Shown here: positions 26,508 through 36,468 of the stretch, in pieces
Position numbering within the stretch: position 1 is the first letter of the stretch
Layout: the number at the start of each line of letters is the position of its first letter
DNA from: Litoribacillus peritrichatus
GTDB lineage: Bacteria; Pseudomonadota; Gammaproteobacteria; Pseudomonadales; Litoribrevibacteraceae
Assembly (NCBI RefSeq): GCF_039537985.1
Contig: NZ_BAABBN010000004.1
Span: 496,001-560,000, forward strand
Reading direction: 5' to 3'
Length of the DNA stretch: 64,000 bases
Translations under genes and position numbers: made by a program
Notes under the pieces: model-generated
Seen by the model: only the letters and a program-made list of their open reading frames with translations
Told to the model about the DNA's origin: nothing
The model's database searches: none

Positions 26508-27542
26508 TTGCCCAGTTGTTTTGTTTTTCCTAAATTCAGTGTTTATCCGTTCATAATTTCAGTGCTGTCTTTGTCATTGGCTTTACCCGGTATTGGGAAT
26601 GCAAGGGAGTACAAATTTCTTGATGCTGAAATGCATTATGTTGATCCCCAGCAGCGCACTGACGGCATGGGTGCTTTGCTTGAAAATATGGAAAAGGCCG
26701 GGGTTGAAAGTGTCGTGTTAACCGGTTTTTCGATGACTAAAAAGTGGGCGGCGTCTGAACCTAAGCGACCTCGTTATTATTCCGGCGATGATGCGCCAGT
26801 GTATTGGTATTCTGCAACAGACATGCTGGTTTACGATGCAGTGAAGTCTTTGCCAGAAAAAGAACAAAAGCGTTTCTACCCTTTTATTACTGGGTTTAAC
26901 CCGACGGACTTGAATGCTGTAGAGCATATAGAGCGAATGCTGGCACGAGATCCGGGTTTTTGGCAAGGCATCGGCGAAGTGTTTGGTCGGCATGATGAAC
27001 TGACGGCATTAACGGAAGGGGAAAAACCGGTAGCGAACCACCCAGCATTAATGAAGGTTTATAAACTGGCGGCTGAAAAAGGTTTGCCAGTGATGTTGCA
27101 CAGTAATCTGACTTCAATCCGAGAAAAAGAATTTATTTTTAAAGATGAGTTGATCGAGTCTTTGGAGCAAAACCCTGAAACTACTTTCATTTGGGCGCAT
27201 GCCGGAATCAGTGCGGCGATAGATCGTCGTCAGACGGTGAAGGGGTTGCCTGAGTTTGTAAATAAACAAATGGCTGAACATCAGAATTTGAACATTTTGT
27301 TATCCTGGACACTGATAAAATACCTCTATGATGACCAAGATAAGCCAAAAAAGGTATGGCTGGATTTAGTACAGAACTACCCTGATCGATTTGTGATAGG
27401 TTCCGATAAAGTGGGTCGCTTTGGTAAGTTGAAAGAAGGAATGGATGAAATCCGGCCATTCTTGGATGCGCTTCCTGAAGACACCGCGCATAAAGTGGCC
27501 TCAACGAATATGTTGCAGTGGTTACCGGCTGCAAAGAGATAA
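26508..27542 (+). CDS. Exported amidohydrolase-family (TIM-barrel) hydrolase
   Basis: About 344 residues: a signal peptide (hydrophobic core LSLSLALPGIGNA), then an amidohydrolase-2-like barrel with a degenerate first metal motif (DAEMHYVD in place of D-x-H-x-H), PVMLHSNL, TFIWAHAGIS, and a late aspartate (IGSDKVG). The family includes decarboxylases and lactonases. The TTG at 26508 is chosen as start because AAGGAG ends 7 bases before it; the longer frame from 26478 has no ribosome site. The substrate is unknown. Confidence 0.8.
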   Translation: MPSCFVFPKFSVYPFIISVLSLSLALPGIGNAREYKFLDAEMHYVDPQQRTDGMGALLENMEKAGVESVVLTGFSMTKKWAASEPKRPRYYSGDDAPVYWYSATDMLVYDAVKSLPEKEQKRFYPFITGFNPTDLNAVEHIERMLARDPGFWQGIGEVFGRHDELTALTEGEKPVANHPALMKVYKLAAEKGLPVMLHSNLTSIREKEFIFKDELIESLEQNPETTFIWAHAGISAAIDRRQTVKGLPEFVNKQMAEHQNLNILLSWTLIKYLYDDQDKPKKVWLDLVQNYPDRFVIGSDKVGRFGKLKEGMDEIRPFLDALPEDTAHKVASTNMLQWLPAAKR

Positions 27543-27618
27543 TTTCTGAAACGATTCAAGTCAAACGCACAGGCTATGGTTTCGGCTTGTTATAAGGTGT
27601 GGTTGATTTGAGCAAAAG

Positions 27619-27642
27619 AAAAGGAGCCGAAGCTCCTTTTTT
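27619..27642. terminator. Bidirectional terminator between amidohydrolase and arsM
   Basis: AAAAGGAGC / GCTCCTTTTTT with a CGAA loop, between two convergent genes. Confidence 0.8.
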
Positions 27643-27655
27643 ATGTTCTTGGTTT

Positions 27656-28708
27656 TTAGCAACAGCCGCCACCAGAATCTGCGCTGCCTACTTCTGTGTC
27701 ATCGTAAGGCAGGGAAGTTCCGCAGCCGTCAAAAATACCGTAGTGTTTGTCCCAGGTGCCGATGAACTCGAAATGTTCTTTAAAGCGGGTGTCGTTCAGC
27801 ATTCGCCAGGTGTTTCCGCATACCGGGAAAACTTTACCGGTTTCAATGAAGTGATGCTTATCAAGTTCAAACGCTTCAGGGTGATGAGGAATATCGCCTT
27901 TGTAAATTACGGCCTGGCCGTAGTCTTCACAGGCAGGCTCAAGCTCCGGCAGTTTAAATAAACGATAAGTGGCGGAGAAAAACTTGATGTTGCCCAGTTT
28001 TGCTTTGATGGCATTATTGTTGATTGCCAGCGGACGGTCTTCAACTAAACGAGGGTCAAGAAAGCCACACTTTTTAGCCAGATTCTGGAAGTCATTCCAG
28101 TATAGGGCGCCACTCAGACACTCCCCATAGAGTACCGGATCACTTAATAATGCTTCAGGAACGCGTTTGTCGGAATACACATCCGAGAAGTAAATTTCGC
28201 CGCCGGGCTTCAACAGATTGTAGGCTTGCTTCAACACGGCTTCTTTATCCTGGCATAAGTTGATCACGCAGTTTGAAACAATGATGTCGAAGCTGTTTTC
28301 TTCCAGATTAAGATCTTCAAGACTTTCCAGATAACCTTTTCTGAACTCAACATTGGATGTTTTGTAGCCGTATTTATCGGCATGAAAATCAATGTGTTTG
28401 TTTGCGATGTCCAGCTGCTCGTCGGTCATATCAACACCCACTACGTAGCCATCTTCGCCGACAAGCTGAGATAGCACATAACAGTCGCGGCCAGACCCGC
28501 TGCCAAGGTCCAGAATGCGGGCGCCTTTTAACTTTTCCGGTGCTACCAAGCCACAACCATAATAGCGAGCTAAAACTTCGTCGTGTACATTGCTTAATGC
28601 GGTTTTAATGTATCGAGGTAAATCGGTGTCTGTACAACAGGCGTCGGTTTTTAGGTCATCACTGCTTTGCAGTGTTTTACCGTAATAATCTTGAACTTCC
28701 TGACGCAT
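27656..28708 (-). CDS. arsM: Arsenite S-adenosylmethionine methyltransferase
   Basis: A 350-residue class I methyltransferase with SAM motif LDLGSGSGRD (66-75). Cysteine positions match ArsM enzymes: C24/C25 near the N-terminus, C52, C147 (SNCVINL) and C197 (YGECLSGALYW). The C-terminal ArsM extension ends in a Cys-rich GGGCC tail. It methylates arsenite to mono-, di- and trimethyl species, a detoxification route. It stands alone, without arsR or other ars genes, and GGAGTAAGGA precedes the ATG. Confidence 0.92.
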   Translation of the reverse strand: MRQEVQDYYGKTLQSSDDLKTDACCTDTDLPRYIKTALSNVHDEVLARYYGCGLVAPEKLKGARILDLGSGSGRDCYVLSQLVGEDGYVVGVDMTDEQLDIANKHIDFHADKYGYKTSNVEFRKGYLESLEDLNLEENSFDIIVSNCVINLCQDKEAVLKQAYNLLKPGGEIYFSDVYSDKRVPEALLSDPVLYGECLSGALYWNDFQNLAKKCGFLDPRLVEDRPLAINNNAIKAKLGNIKFFSATYRLFKLPELEPACEDYGQAVIYKGDIPHHPEAFELDKHHFIETGKVFPVCGNTWRMLNDTRFKEHFEFIGTWDKHYGIFDGCGTSLPYDDTEVGSADSGGGCC

Positions 28709-29002
28709 TCCTTACTCCGTAATGTGGCTAATTGTTATGTAATGATCCAGTAGGACAACGGAAGGTGTTATCAGTTCATTTGAGCATTACTTTTACTTCC
28801 GTTTTGAAAAACAGCTTTTGTTTTGAACAAGCTGCCTCGCTTAGGTAATATCTTCGATATTTATAACAAAAATAGCCATTTATTAGTACTTATGTCGCTC
28901 ATGAGTGGGTTAATTTAGCTATATTTTTAATGGCCGTTATTTTAGCCGACGGTTTTCTTTGATGTTTTTTGTTAATAGTTTTATCAATAGTAAGGTTGTC
29001 CT

Positions 29003-32000
29003 TTGACAGAGTTTGTTTTTCCGAAGAAAGATGGGATCAGTTTGAAGATTTGGTGGGTGCCCATTTTCTTGAGTATCGGGTTGATTCCCCTGACTTTTTA
29101 TTCGCCGTTGTTGTTCCATACTTTGGTTGAATTCTTTTCTATTTCCGTTGCAATCATTTCTTTGGTTGTGGCCTGGAATACATTTTCACTGTCTAAAAAC
29201 TATTACTTAATGAGTTTGGGATTAGGCTACTTCTGGGTTGGAGTGCTTGATACCGCGCATACTTTGACTTTCAAGGGCATGCCATTCGTTCATGAGCATG
29301 ACTTGAATACAACCATTAATTTGTGGGTGATTGCGCGTTATTTTGAAGCCCTTATTTTACTGAGTGTTCCTTTCATTTTTAACAAAGAATGGCCAAGAAC
29401 CTGGGTTTTTATTTGTTTAGGTGTGGTTGCCACTGGTTTGATTTACGCGTCGTTCAGTGATTTTTTCCCGATAATGTTCTCTTCGGAAGCGGGCTTGACT
29501 GACACCAAAATTCTGAATGAGTGGATCATCGTGTTTTTGTTGATTGGAGCCGCTGTCAGTAATTACCGGGCGAGGGCATTGCTGGATCGGCGAACGCTGG
29601 AGCTGATACTGATATCTATTGGTTTCACCATCGCAGCGGAACTGATGTTTACGCTTTATACCGACTTGTTTGGCTTAACGCTGATTCTGGGACACTTTTT
29701 TAAACTGTTTTCTTATTGGGCAATATACATTGCATTAATAGAATCGAGTTTAAGGGAGCCCTTCAGGGCGCTTTCCCGTGGTGCAAATACGTATGATGCC
29801 GTACCGGATGAAACCGTTCTGGTTGATCGAAATGGGGTTGTACGTCAAGTGAATAAAGCAGTAAGGCGGGTGCTTGATTTATCTTCTTCAGAATGCATTG
29901 GGCGTAGCTGCCACACCCTACAGCATGCCAGCAATGTGCACTCGAATGATTGTGTGATATGTCAGGCCATTAAGCTTAATCAGCCGATTGAAAATCATAC
30001 TTTTTATAACCCTTCGAATGAGCAATGGTATGAAGTGGCATTAAGCCCGGTGACGTCCCGTAATCGAACGTCAGGAATGGTGCATGTTCGCAGGAATATC
30101 ACCGAAGCTAAGTTGGCCCAAGAGCGATTTGAAACCATGAACCGTTTATATACGGTGTTGAGTCATTCAAACAAAGCCATCATTGGGGCCGACTCCCGAG
30201 AAGAGATGTTTCAGCGAATTTGTGACATAGCGATCACTTACGGCGGCTTCCTGATGGCTTGGGTCGGCGTCATTAACGGCAACCGGGTTTTACCTCAGAC
30301 TTCCGCCGGTGATGTTGATGGTTATCTGGAAGTGATGCGAATGATGATTGATGACTCCGAGCTGGCCAATGGTCCGGTGGGTCGTGCAGCCAAATCCGGG
30401 GAAGTTCGTTTTGTAAATGATACAGCCACAGACCCTACTTTTGTTCCCTGGCGGGATGAAGCGCAAAAAAGGGGTTATCAGGCATTAGTGGCTGTGCCTT
30501 TAAAGCTTAAAGGTGAGGTTATAGGTATTTTTACCTTGTATTCAACCATTCCTGATGTATTTGATGATCAAATGATTGAGCTGCTTACCGGTTTGGGCGT
30601 GGATCTAAGTCGAGCGATGTTCATGATCGACAAGGAGAAAAGGCGTGTTTCCATTGAGAAGAAACTGTATCAGCTGTCGCAAGCGGTCGAACAAAGTGCT
30701 AACGCCATCATCATCACCAACACCAACTCTGAAATTGAGTATGTAAACCGATCCTTCACGCAATTGACCGGGTACTCTCCTGACGAAGTGATGGGTAAGA
30801 AACCGAATATCCTGCGCAGCGGGGACACTGAACCGGAAGTGATCGAAGAAATTCAAGACGCACTGGCTGACGGACGGGAGTGGCATGGAAAAATTAAAAA
30901 CCGGCGTAAAGATGGCTCTGTATATTGGTCGCAGCAATCCATCTTTGTGATTCGCGATGAGTTTGGTGAGCCGATCCAGTTTGTTTCCACCTCAGATGAC
31001 CATACCGAGTTACATGAAGCCCAAGAGATGATTCAACAGCTTGCGTTTTATGATCCGCTGACTCAATTGCCCAATCGACGCTTATTGTCCGACCGTTTTG
31101 AACGGGAACTGGGTCGGGTAGACCGAAATCCGAACCTCAGTCTGGCGGTGATGTTGCTGGATCTGGATAACTTCAAAACAGTGAATGATTCTTTGGGTCA
31201 TAATGTAGGTGATAGCTTACTGCAGCACGTTGCTGAGGTGTTACGAAACACGATTCGTAAAGAAGACACCGTGGCCCGGTTGGGGGGGGATGAGTTCGCC
31301 ATTATTGTGAGTGCGGCTTCAATGGGCCGGGTGGTGGATATTTCGAATAGTATTATTCGTTCATTTTCTGAACGTTTGGAATTAGAGGGGCATGAAGTTA
31401 CCTACGGCGCCAGCATTGGCATTTCTATGTACCCTCAGGACGCTTCGGACACCGATACTTTATTGCGGTGTGCTGATTTGGCTATGTATCACGCCAAGTC
31501 CGAAGGGAAAAATAATTTCCAGTTTTACCGTGATGACCTGAATGTCAAAGCGCACGATCGACTCTTGTTGGAAAACAGAATTCGCAGTGCTATTGAAGAG
31601 GAATACTTTCAATTGTATTACCAGCCTCAGGTGGACGTTCGAACCGGCGAACTGGTGGGGTTGGAAGCATTAATTCGTTGGATTGATCCTGAAAAAGGGG
31701 TGATTCCGCCCATTGAGTTCATTCCTTTGGCCGAAGATACCGGGATGATTGGCAAGATCGGTGACTGGGTCATAGCCAAAGCCTGTGAAGAGCTTAAAGC
31801 AATGCATGCTCAGGGGCTGCCCAACGTAAAGGTGGCCGTCAATGTGTCGCCGTACCAATTCAAGCACGGAGCGCACTTATGTGAGGTGATTGAATCGTCG
31901 CTTAAAAAATACGACTTATCGTCGGAGTACCTCTCTTTGGAGCTGACCGAAAGTATCCTGATTGAAGACATTGAGGAAACCATTCTATCGCTCAATAAAT

Positions 32001-32326
32001 TAAAAGGGCTGAATATTACACTGGCCATCGACGACTTTGGAACAGGTTATTCCTCTTTGAGCTATCTGAAATCTTTTCCCATTGATGTGCTTAAAATTGA
32101 TCAGACCTTCATACGGGATATTTTAAGTGATGAAAGCGATAAGGCGATCGTGACGGCGATTATTGCGATGGCGGATCAGTTAGGGCTTGATGTGTTGGCG
32201 GAAGGGGTGGAAACCCAGGCGCATAATGACTTCCTGATTGAGAAAGGCTGTCATTACGCTCAGGGGTATTTTTACTGTAAACCCAAGCCGCTTGATGAAC
32301 TCGTTGAGTTTTGGTTAGCCCGCTAG
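29003..32326 (+). CDS. Membrane MASE3-PAS-GAF-PAS-GGDEF-EAL protein (c-di-GMP turnover)
   Basis: A 1107-residue protein. The N-terminal MASE3-like membrane sensor (about 15-250) has the DTAHTLTFKGM signature. Then come a PAS domain with three cysteines (about 260-370, CHTLQHASNVHSNDCVIC), a GAF domain (about 385-540), a second PAS (about 555-680), a GGDEF domain with intact LGGDEF (about residue 760), and an EAL domain with intact LEALIRW (about 886) plus DDFGTGYSSL. Both diguanylate cyclase and phosphodiesterase activities are possible. The GGDEF codons include a run of eight G (31282-31289). TTG start after a weak AAGG. Confidence 0.93.
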   Translation: MTEFVFPKKDGISLKIWWVPIFLSIGLIPLTFYSPLLFHTLVEFFSISVAIISLVVAWNTFSLSKNYYLMSLGLGYFWVGVLDTAHTLTFKGMPFVHEHDLNTTINLWVIARYFEALILLSVPFIFNKEWPRTWVFICLGVVATGLIYASFSDFFPIMFSSEAGLTDTKILNEWIIVFLLIGAAVSNYRARALLDRRTLELILISIGFTIAAELMFTLYTDLFGLTLILGHFFKLFSYWAIYIALIESSLREPFRALSRGANTYDAVPDETVLVDRNGVVRQVNKAVRRVLDLSSSECIGRSCHTLQHASNVHSNDCVICQAIKLNQPIENHTFYNPSNEQWYEVALSPVTSRNRTSGMVHVRRNITEAKLAQERFETMNRLYTVLSHSNKAIIGADSREEMFQRICDIAITYGGFLMAWVGVINGNRVLPQTSAGDVDGYLEVMRMMIDDSELANGPVGRAAKSGEVRFVNDTATDPTFVPWRDEAQKRGYQALVAVPLKLKGEVIGIFTLYSTIPDVFDDQMIELLTGLGVDLSRAMFMIDKEKRRVSIEKKLYQLSQAVEQSANAIIITNTNSEIEYVNRSFTQLTGYSPDEVMGKKPNILRSGDTEPEVIEEIQDALADGREWHGKIKNRRKDGSVYWSQQSIFVIRDEFGEPIQFVSTSDDHTELHEAQEMIQQLAFYDPLTQLPNRRLLSDRFERELGRVDRNPNLSLAVMLLDLDNFKTVNDSLGHNVGDSLLQHVAEVLRNTIRKEDTVARLGGDEFAIIVSAASMGRVVDISNSIIRSFSERLELEGHEVTYGASIGISMYPQDASDTDTLLRCADLAMYHAKSEGKNNFQFYRDDLNVKAHDRLLLENRIRSAIEEEYFQLYYQPQVDVRTGELVGLEALIRWIDPEKGVIPPIEFIPLAEDTGMIGKIGDWVIAKACEELKAMHAQGLPNVKVAVNVSPYQFKHGAHLCEVIESSLKKYDLSSEYLSLELTESILIEDIEETILSLNKLKGLNITLAIDDFGTGYSSLSYLKSFPIDVLKIDQTFIRDILSDESDKAIVTAIIAMADQLGLDVLAEGVETQAHNDFLIEKGCHYAQGYFYCKPKPLDELVEFWLAR

Positions 32327-32407
32327 TTTTTTCCGGGGTGTTTGATCCGGCCTCAGACTGCGCGAGCTAGATCCTTGGCCGGTTTGGGCGCTGATTTATC
32401 GCGCGGT

Positions 32408-33127
32408 TTATTTTGCCGGAATTTTCAGATCGGTCAGATTAATTTTATTAGGCTTATAGTCGTTCACATCGCTTTCAGTTGGGTAGCCCAAGGCTAACCC
32501 ACACACCAGTTTGTAATTTTTAGGCACCGTAAAGTGTTTGTCTATGGGGGAGCGCCAAATGCCCAGTGCCCCTTGTGCGCAGGTGCCTAAGCCTTTATTT
32601 GTGGCCGATAACATTAACGATTGCATGAAAATGCCGGCATCTACCAGTGCGGTATGCTTCATGCCCGGATGAACAAACAGAAATATCGCCACAGGTGCAT
32701 CAAAAAACGTAAAGTTTCGAGCCATCTGCTCGTCTCTGGCTTGTTTATCATGACGCTCAATCCCCAAAACTTTGTAAAGACCGGCACCCGTTGCGATGCG
32801 GCGCTCTTGAAACAGAGGCGGGTATTTTCCAAGAATGGGTTTGAAGTCACTGTCTGGTAGTGCATCACTGGTAATGGCTGATAGAACTTTGAGTGGCAAA
32901 GGTTGCTTTTGGATTTTATTGGACGCGTGGTATTTTGAAAGAAGCTCCTCACCAATCGCTTTGCATGTACTGCCTGTGGCAATCGCTAATTTGTAGGGTT
33001 GTGTATTGGAACTGGAGGGCGACTCAAGTGCCTCTTTTAAGATTTCATCCAGAACTTCGGTTTCAACTTCCTGATCGGAGAAGGCCCTGATGCTACGACG
33101 GCCTTTCAAAACGTTTAGAAATTCCAT
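32408..33127 (-). CDS. Nitroreductase-family flavoprotein
   Basis: A 239-residue protein with the FMN-binding nitroreductase fold: GRRSIRAFSDQEVE at the N-terminus, PSSSNTQPY, and GLGTCAQGALGIWR near residue 180. It reduces nitro compounds, quinones or enones with NAD(P)H. It lies opposite the HapR-like regulator with 269 bases between, so the regulator could control it. AGGTGG precedes the ATG. Confidence 0.9.
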   Translation of the reverse strand: MEFLNVLKGRRSIRAFSDQEVETEVLDEILKEALESPSSSNTQPYKLAIATGSTCKAIGEELLSKYHASNKIQKQPLPLKVLSAITSDALPDSDFKPILGKYPPLFQERRIATGAGLYKVLGIERHDKQARDEQMARNFTFFDAPVAIFLFVHPGMKHTALVDAGIFMQSLMLSATNKGLGTCAQGALGIWRSPIDKHFTVPKNYKLVCGLALGYPTESDVNDYKPNKINLTDLKIPAK

Positions 33128-33396
33128 ATATCCACCTGATTATATTTTTTAATGGTGTGTAATCTGTCGTCGTTTTCATTGTCTGTGTTAAATGATTGAT
33201 ATGTCAACTAATTATCTTGATACCTGATTGTTTTGTCAGGTTCGTGTATTGAGAGAACCCCGATTATATGAAGTGTGTCAAAAAGTTGGCAAAATTTATC
33301 TGAAATGTAACATTTTGTGAGCGTTTAGGTAGGGGACTCTAAACCCCTTTGTTATAGTCGCGTCCATTGCTGAGATTGCTTTGGTAGGGACCTTTT

Positions 33397-34011
33397 ATGG
33401 AACTGGCAGAACCTAAAAACAAAAGAACAAGACTTAACCCTCAAAAGAGGCATGCTCAACTTTTACATTGTGCTGTGGTGGCCTTTGCCAATAAAGGCAT
33501 TGGTCGTGCTGTTCATGCGGATGTGGCTGAATTAGCGGGAGTATCGGTTCCAACCGTATTCAACTATTTCAGAACACGAGAAGATTTGGTTGATGCCGTT
33601 TTAACAGAAGTTGAACGGTTTTATCTTGAAGTTGCAAATGCAGCACATGGAAATGATCTCAGTGCCATCGACGCGCTTTATGAGCATGGAAATCAGTTTG
33701 TGAATGCAGCGGTTGAACATCAGGAATATGTCAAAGTGTGGCTGGAGTGGACCTCTTCGTTACGTGATGATGTGTGGCCACGTTATTTATTGCTTCATAA
33801 CCGGGTTATCAGCCAAATCGCCCGAACAATTCAACGAGGCATAGATTCGCAAGAGGTTAACGTGAACCTTACCGCCAGAGAGCTGGCAATGATTTTCATG
33901 GGAAGCGCGCATTCTGTGGCCATGATGGTATACGCACCAGAGAATACCCCGGACGGTATTCGGGCATTCATGCATCGGGCGGTGAAAGTATTGCTTGGTC
34001 AGCAGCCTTAA
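33397..34011 (+). CDS. TetR-family regulator related to LuxR/HapR quorum-sensing regulators
   Basis: A 204-residue protein. The N-terminus (RTRLNPQKRHAQLL, GIGRAVHADVAELAGVS) and recognition helix (TVFNYFRTREDLVDAVL) follow the Vibrio HapR/LuxR/SmcR pattern closely, including VSxxTVFNYFxTREDLVDxVL, which is distinctive among TetR proteins. The middle retains the KVWLEW and DDVWP positions of that family. In vibrios these are quorum-sensing master regulators; the role here is unproven. It lies between a nitroreductase and a class III aminotransferase. GGTAGGGA precedes the ATG. Confidence 0.88.
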   Translation: MELAEPKNKRTRLNPQKRHAQLLHCAVVAFANKGIGRAVHADVAELAGVSVPTVFNYFRTREDLVDAVLTEVERFYLEVANAAHGNDLSAIDALYEHGNQFVNAAVEHQEYVKVWLEWTSSLRDDVWPRYLLLHNRVISQIARTIQRGIDSQEVNVNLTARELAMIFMGSAHSVAMMVYAPENTPDGIRAFMHRAVKVLLGQQP

Positions 34012-34242
34012 ACCTTTCTGAATCAGGCCGGGCATCGACAATTTCACGGATGGTTTCGGCCTGTAGTTATCAAACACTCTTCTTTGAATATTTCTATTTG
34101 TAAATGCCCTTACTTTTCGTGGCAAATAACTGACTGGACAGGTATTATCCTCCCCAAATTTTTAATCAGTTTTGGCTTTTACCCCATCTGCATAGCTCGT
34201 CTGTAGTTTTACATTTGGCCCGATTTAGCGAGGATAAATATC

Positions 34243-35568
34243 ATGACCGACCATCACAAGCCGCATGGCGCTGAGCTGCTTAAGGAAGCTCAGGAGCACA
34301 TGCCACTCGGCGTAGCAGACAGCTATCGTTACTGGGGGCAGGAAGACACGGTTTTTGTTAAGAGTGTTAAAGGTTGTACCCTGACCGATTGTGACGGTCA
34401 GGAATTTGTTGATTTTCGTTTGGCTTACGGCCCGATTATTTTGGGCTATCGTGATCGTCGTGTGGATGAAGCTGTTATCAAGTGCATCACTGAAAGCGGC
34501 ACGATTTCAGGCTTCTCGAGTGAACTGGACGCTCAGGTCATCAGTCTGGTGAAATCCTTGTGTCCGCACATTGAAAAAATGCGTTTTGCCAACTCAGGAA
34601 CAGAAGCGGTGATCGGTGCTGTGCGAACGGCACGTGGCTTTACTGGTAAAAATAAAGTTGTGATTGTCGAAGGTGGTTTCCATGGTTTGTACGATGAGAT
34701 GATGTGGAAGTCAGACGTCGATAATTGGAACCCTCAAACCCAGGCGGCTCCGGAAGTCATCCCTTTCGGTGCGGGTATTCCGGAAGCCTCGCGTGAGCAC
34801 ATTGAAATTGTTCCTTTAAACAGTTTTGAAGCCATTGATGAGGTTTTTGAGCGCGTAGGAGATGACATTGCTGCGATTGTGATTGAGCCGATCATGGGGA
34901 ACTGTGGCAGCATCAGTTCCACTAAAGAATACATGCAGAAACTGCGTGATGTTTGTGATCAGTTCGGTGCCTTATTGATCATGGATGAAGTGAAAACCGG
35001 GTTCCGTGTTGCGAAAGGTGGTGTGGCAGAACTGTATGGTATCAATTCCGATTTAACCACTTACGCAAAAGCCATTGGTAATGGCTATCCGGTGGCTGCG
35101 TTTGGTGGCCGTGCGGATGTGATGAATCAAATCCGCTTTGATAAAACAGGCGTAACTCATGGCGGCACTTATACCGCAAACCTGATTGGTTTGACTGCGG
35201 CGAAAGCGACTTTGACCATCCTCAAGGAAACGGATGCGCTTGAAACGGTCAATCGCGTGGGCGGAGAAATTCGCGAACTTCTTTCCAGGGTATTCACTAA
35301 ATTTGGTATCGAACACCGATTCTCTGGACCAGATGCCATGTTCGGTATTCATTTTGGAAACGAAGTGCCACAGAACTACCGGGACTGGAAAAAAACGGAC
35401 AGTGCATTGTACGTTCGTTTTGCTCATAACCTGATCAAAAATGGTGTTATGTTAGAACCGGATTCACGTGAACCCTGGTTTATCTGTGAAGCGCATAAAG
35501 ACATTGATCTGGAATGGCTTGAAAAAGTAGCGGTTCAGTCTATGGAAGACGCCATAAACGCTGACTAA
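34243..35568 (+). CDS. Class III pyridoxal-phosphate aminotransferase
   Basis: A 441-residue protein of the glutamate-1-semialdehyde aminomutase / class III aminotransferase fold: ANSGTEAVIGAVRTARGFTG (cofactor phosphate region, about 122-141), FHGLYDEMMW, LLIMDEVKTGFR (aspartate pairing with the cofactor), and the Schiff-base lysine in TTYAKAIGNGYP (about residue 275). The overall sequence is not that of HemL, so an aminomutase or an omega-amino-acid transaminase is possible. GCGAGGA precedes the ATG. The gene ends with a strong terminator. It follows the HapR-like regulator by 231 bases. Confidence 0.85.
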   Translation: MTDHHKPHGAELLKEAQEHMPLGVADSYRYWGQEDTVFVKSVKGCTLTDCDGQEFVDFRLAYGPIILGYRDRRVDEAVIKCITESGTISGFSSELDAQVISLVKSLCPHIEKMRFANSGTEAVIGAVRTARGFTGKNKVVIVEGGFHGLYDEMMWKSDVDNWNPQTQAAPEVIPFGAGIPEASREHIEIVPLNSFEAIDEVFERVGDDIAAIVIEPIMGNCGSISSTKEYMQKLRDVCDQFGALLIMDEVKTGFRVAKGGVAELYGINSDLTTYAKAIGNGYPVAAFGGRADVMNQIRFDKTGVTHGGTYTANLIGLTAAKATLTILKETDALETVNRVGGEIRELLSRVFTKFGIEHRFSGPDAMFGIHFGNEVPQNYRDWKKTDSALYVRFAHNLIKNGVMLEPDSREPWFICEAHKDIDLEWLEKVAVQSMEDAINAD

Positions 35569-35583
35569 GTGCGGTTTTTATGT

Positions 35584-35621
35584 AAAAAGGCGCATTAACC
35601 TGAGTTAATGCGCCTTTTTTT
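35584..35621 (+). terminator. Terminator of the aminotransferase gene
   Basis: AAAAAGGCGCATTAAC / GTTAATGCGCC and seven T; loop of 4. The next 325 bases hold a 14-base tandem duplication (CTGAATTTGTATTA twice, 35648-35675) and no gene. Confidence 0.92.
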
Positions 35622-35946
35622 GTTTTGGTGCTGCTTATTTTGTATGACTGAATTTGTATTACTGAATTTGTATTACCGTTTTTGATAACCAATGGCTTAC
35701 GGTCTTGGTTTAAAAGACCGTCAGGGTTTATCAAAGCACGACAATTTCTTGCCTTCATTGAATTACCGGTTCAAATAAATTCATTTAAGTGTGAATATTA
35801 TTCAGTTTAATTTTTGAGATTAGAGTATAAACTCTAGCGACTTGCTGCAGGTGCAAACAGAAAGACCCATATCAAGAGGTCTGGCTTGGCAGTGTTACTG
35901 AATAATTATAAACGCGTGATGAAGTAGTTCCGTTGAGGGGATTGAT

Positions 35947-36468
35947 ATGATCGAGTTTCGTGTGAATGGCAATACACAACGATTGGACGTGGAAGGGGAT
36001 ACCCCCTTACTTTGGGTGCTCAGAGATACAATAGGCCTGACCGGCACCAAATTCGGGTGCGGCATGGGCTTGTGTGGTGCTTGTACCGTTCAGATGAATG
36101 GGCAGCCAATTCGTTCTTGCAGTATGCCGGTGTCGGCCATTCACGGACAGGAGATTACGACGATCGAGGGCGTAGGGACTATGGATGACCTGCACCCGGT
36201 GCAACAAGCCTGGATTGATGAAAACGTTCCCCAGTGCGGATACTGCCAGTCGGGTCAGATTATGTCTGCGACTGCGTTATTGGCTTCTAATCCAAATCCT
36301 TCCGACGATGAAATTAAACAGTACATGGCGGGTAATATATGTCGCTGTGGCACATACCCCCGAATTCAGAAAGCCATCAAGAAAGCGTCGAGAGCAATGC
36401 AGCGAACGGGTTTCGCAGAGTCGTCACCGAATTTGAATTATGAACTGGCTACGGAGGTTCAGTCATGA
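35947..36468 (+). CDS. (2Fe-2S) subunit of a molybdenum hydroxylase
   Basis: A 173-residue small subunit with two [2Fe-2S] sites: plant-ferredoxin type (CGMGLCGACTVQMNG...RSC, cysteines about 38-60) and the helical second site (CGYCQSGQIM and CRCGTYPRI). It transfers electrons from the molybdopterin subunit. Together with the next gene it matches the IorA/IorB isoquinoline 1-oxidoreductase-type pairs, which also include aldehyde-oxidising enzymes. GAGGGGA precedes the ATG, and it overlaps the large-subunit gene by 4 bases (ATGA). Confidence 0.93.
   Translation: MIEFRVNGNTQRLDVEGDTPLLWVLRDTIGLTGTKFGCGMGLCGACTVQMNGQPIRSCSMPVSAIHGQEITTIEGVGTMDDLHPVQQAWIDENVPQCGYCQSGQIMSATALLASNPNPSDDEIKQYMAGNICRCGTYPRIQKAIKKASRAMQRTGFAESSPNLNYELATEVQS

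Noticed and set aside
33190..33224. LuxR/HapR-like binding sequence before the regulator
   Set aside because: Only a loose match to the known operator in AT-rich DNA.
35820..35946. Possible molybdenum-cofactor riboswitch before the hydroxylase operon
   Set aside because: No convincing match to the conserved Moco RNA core; only weak stems.
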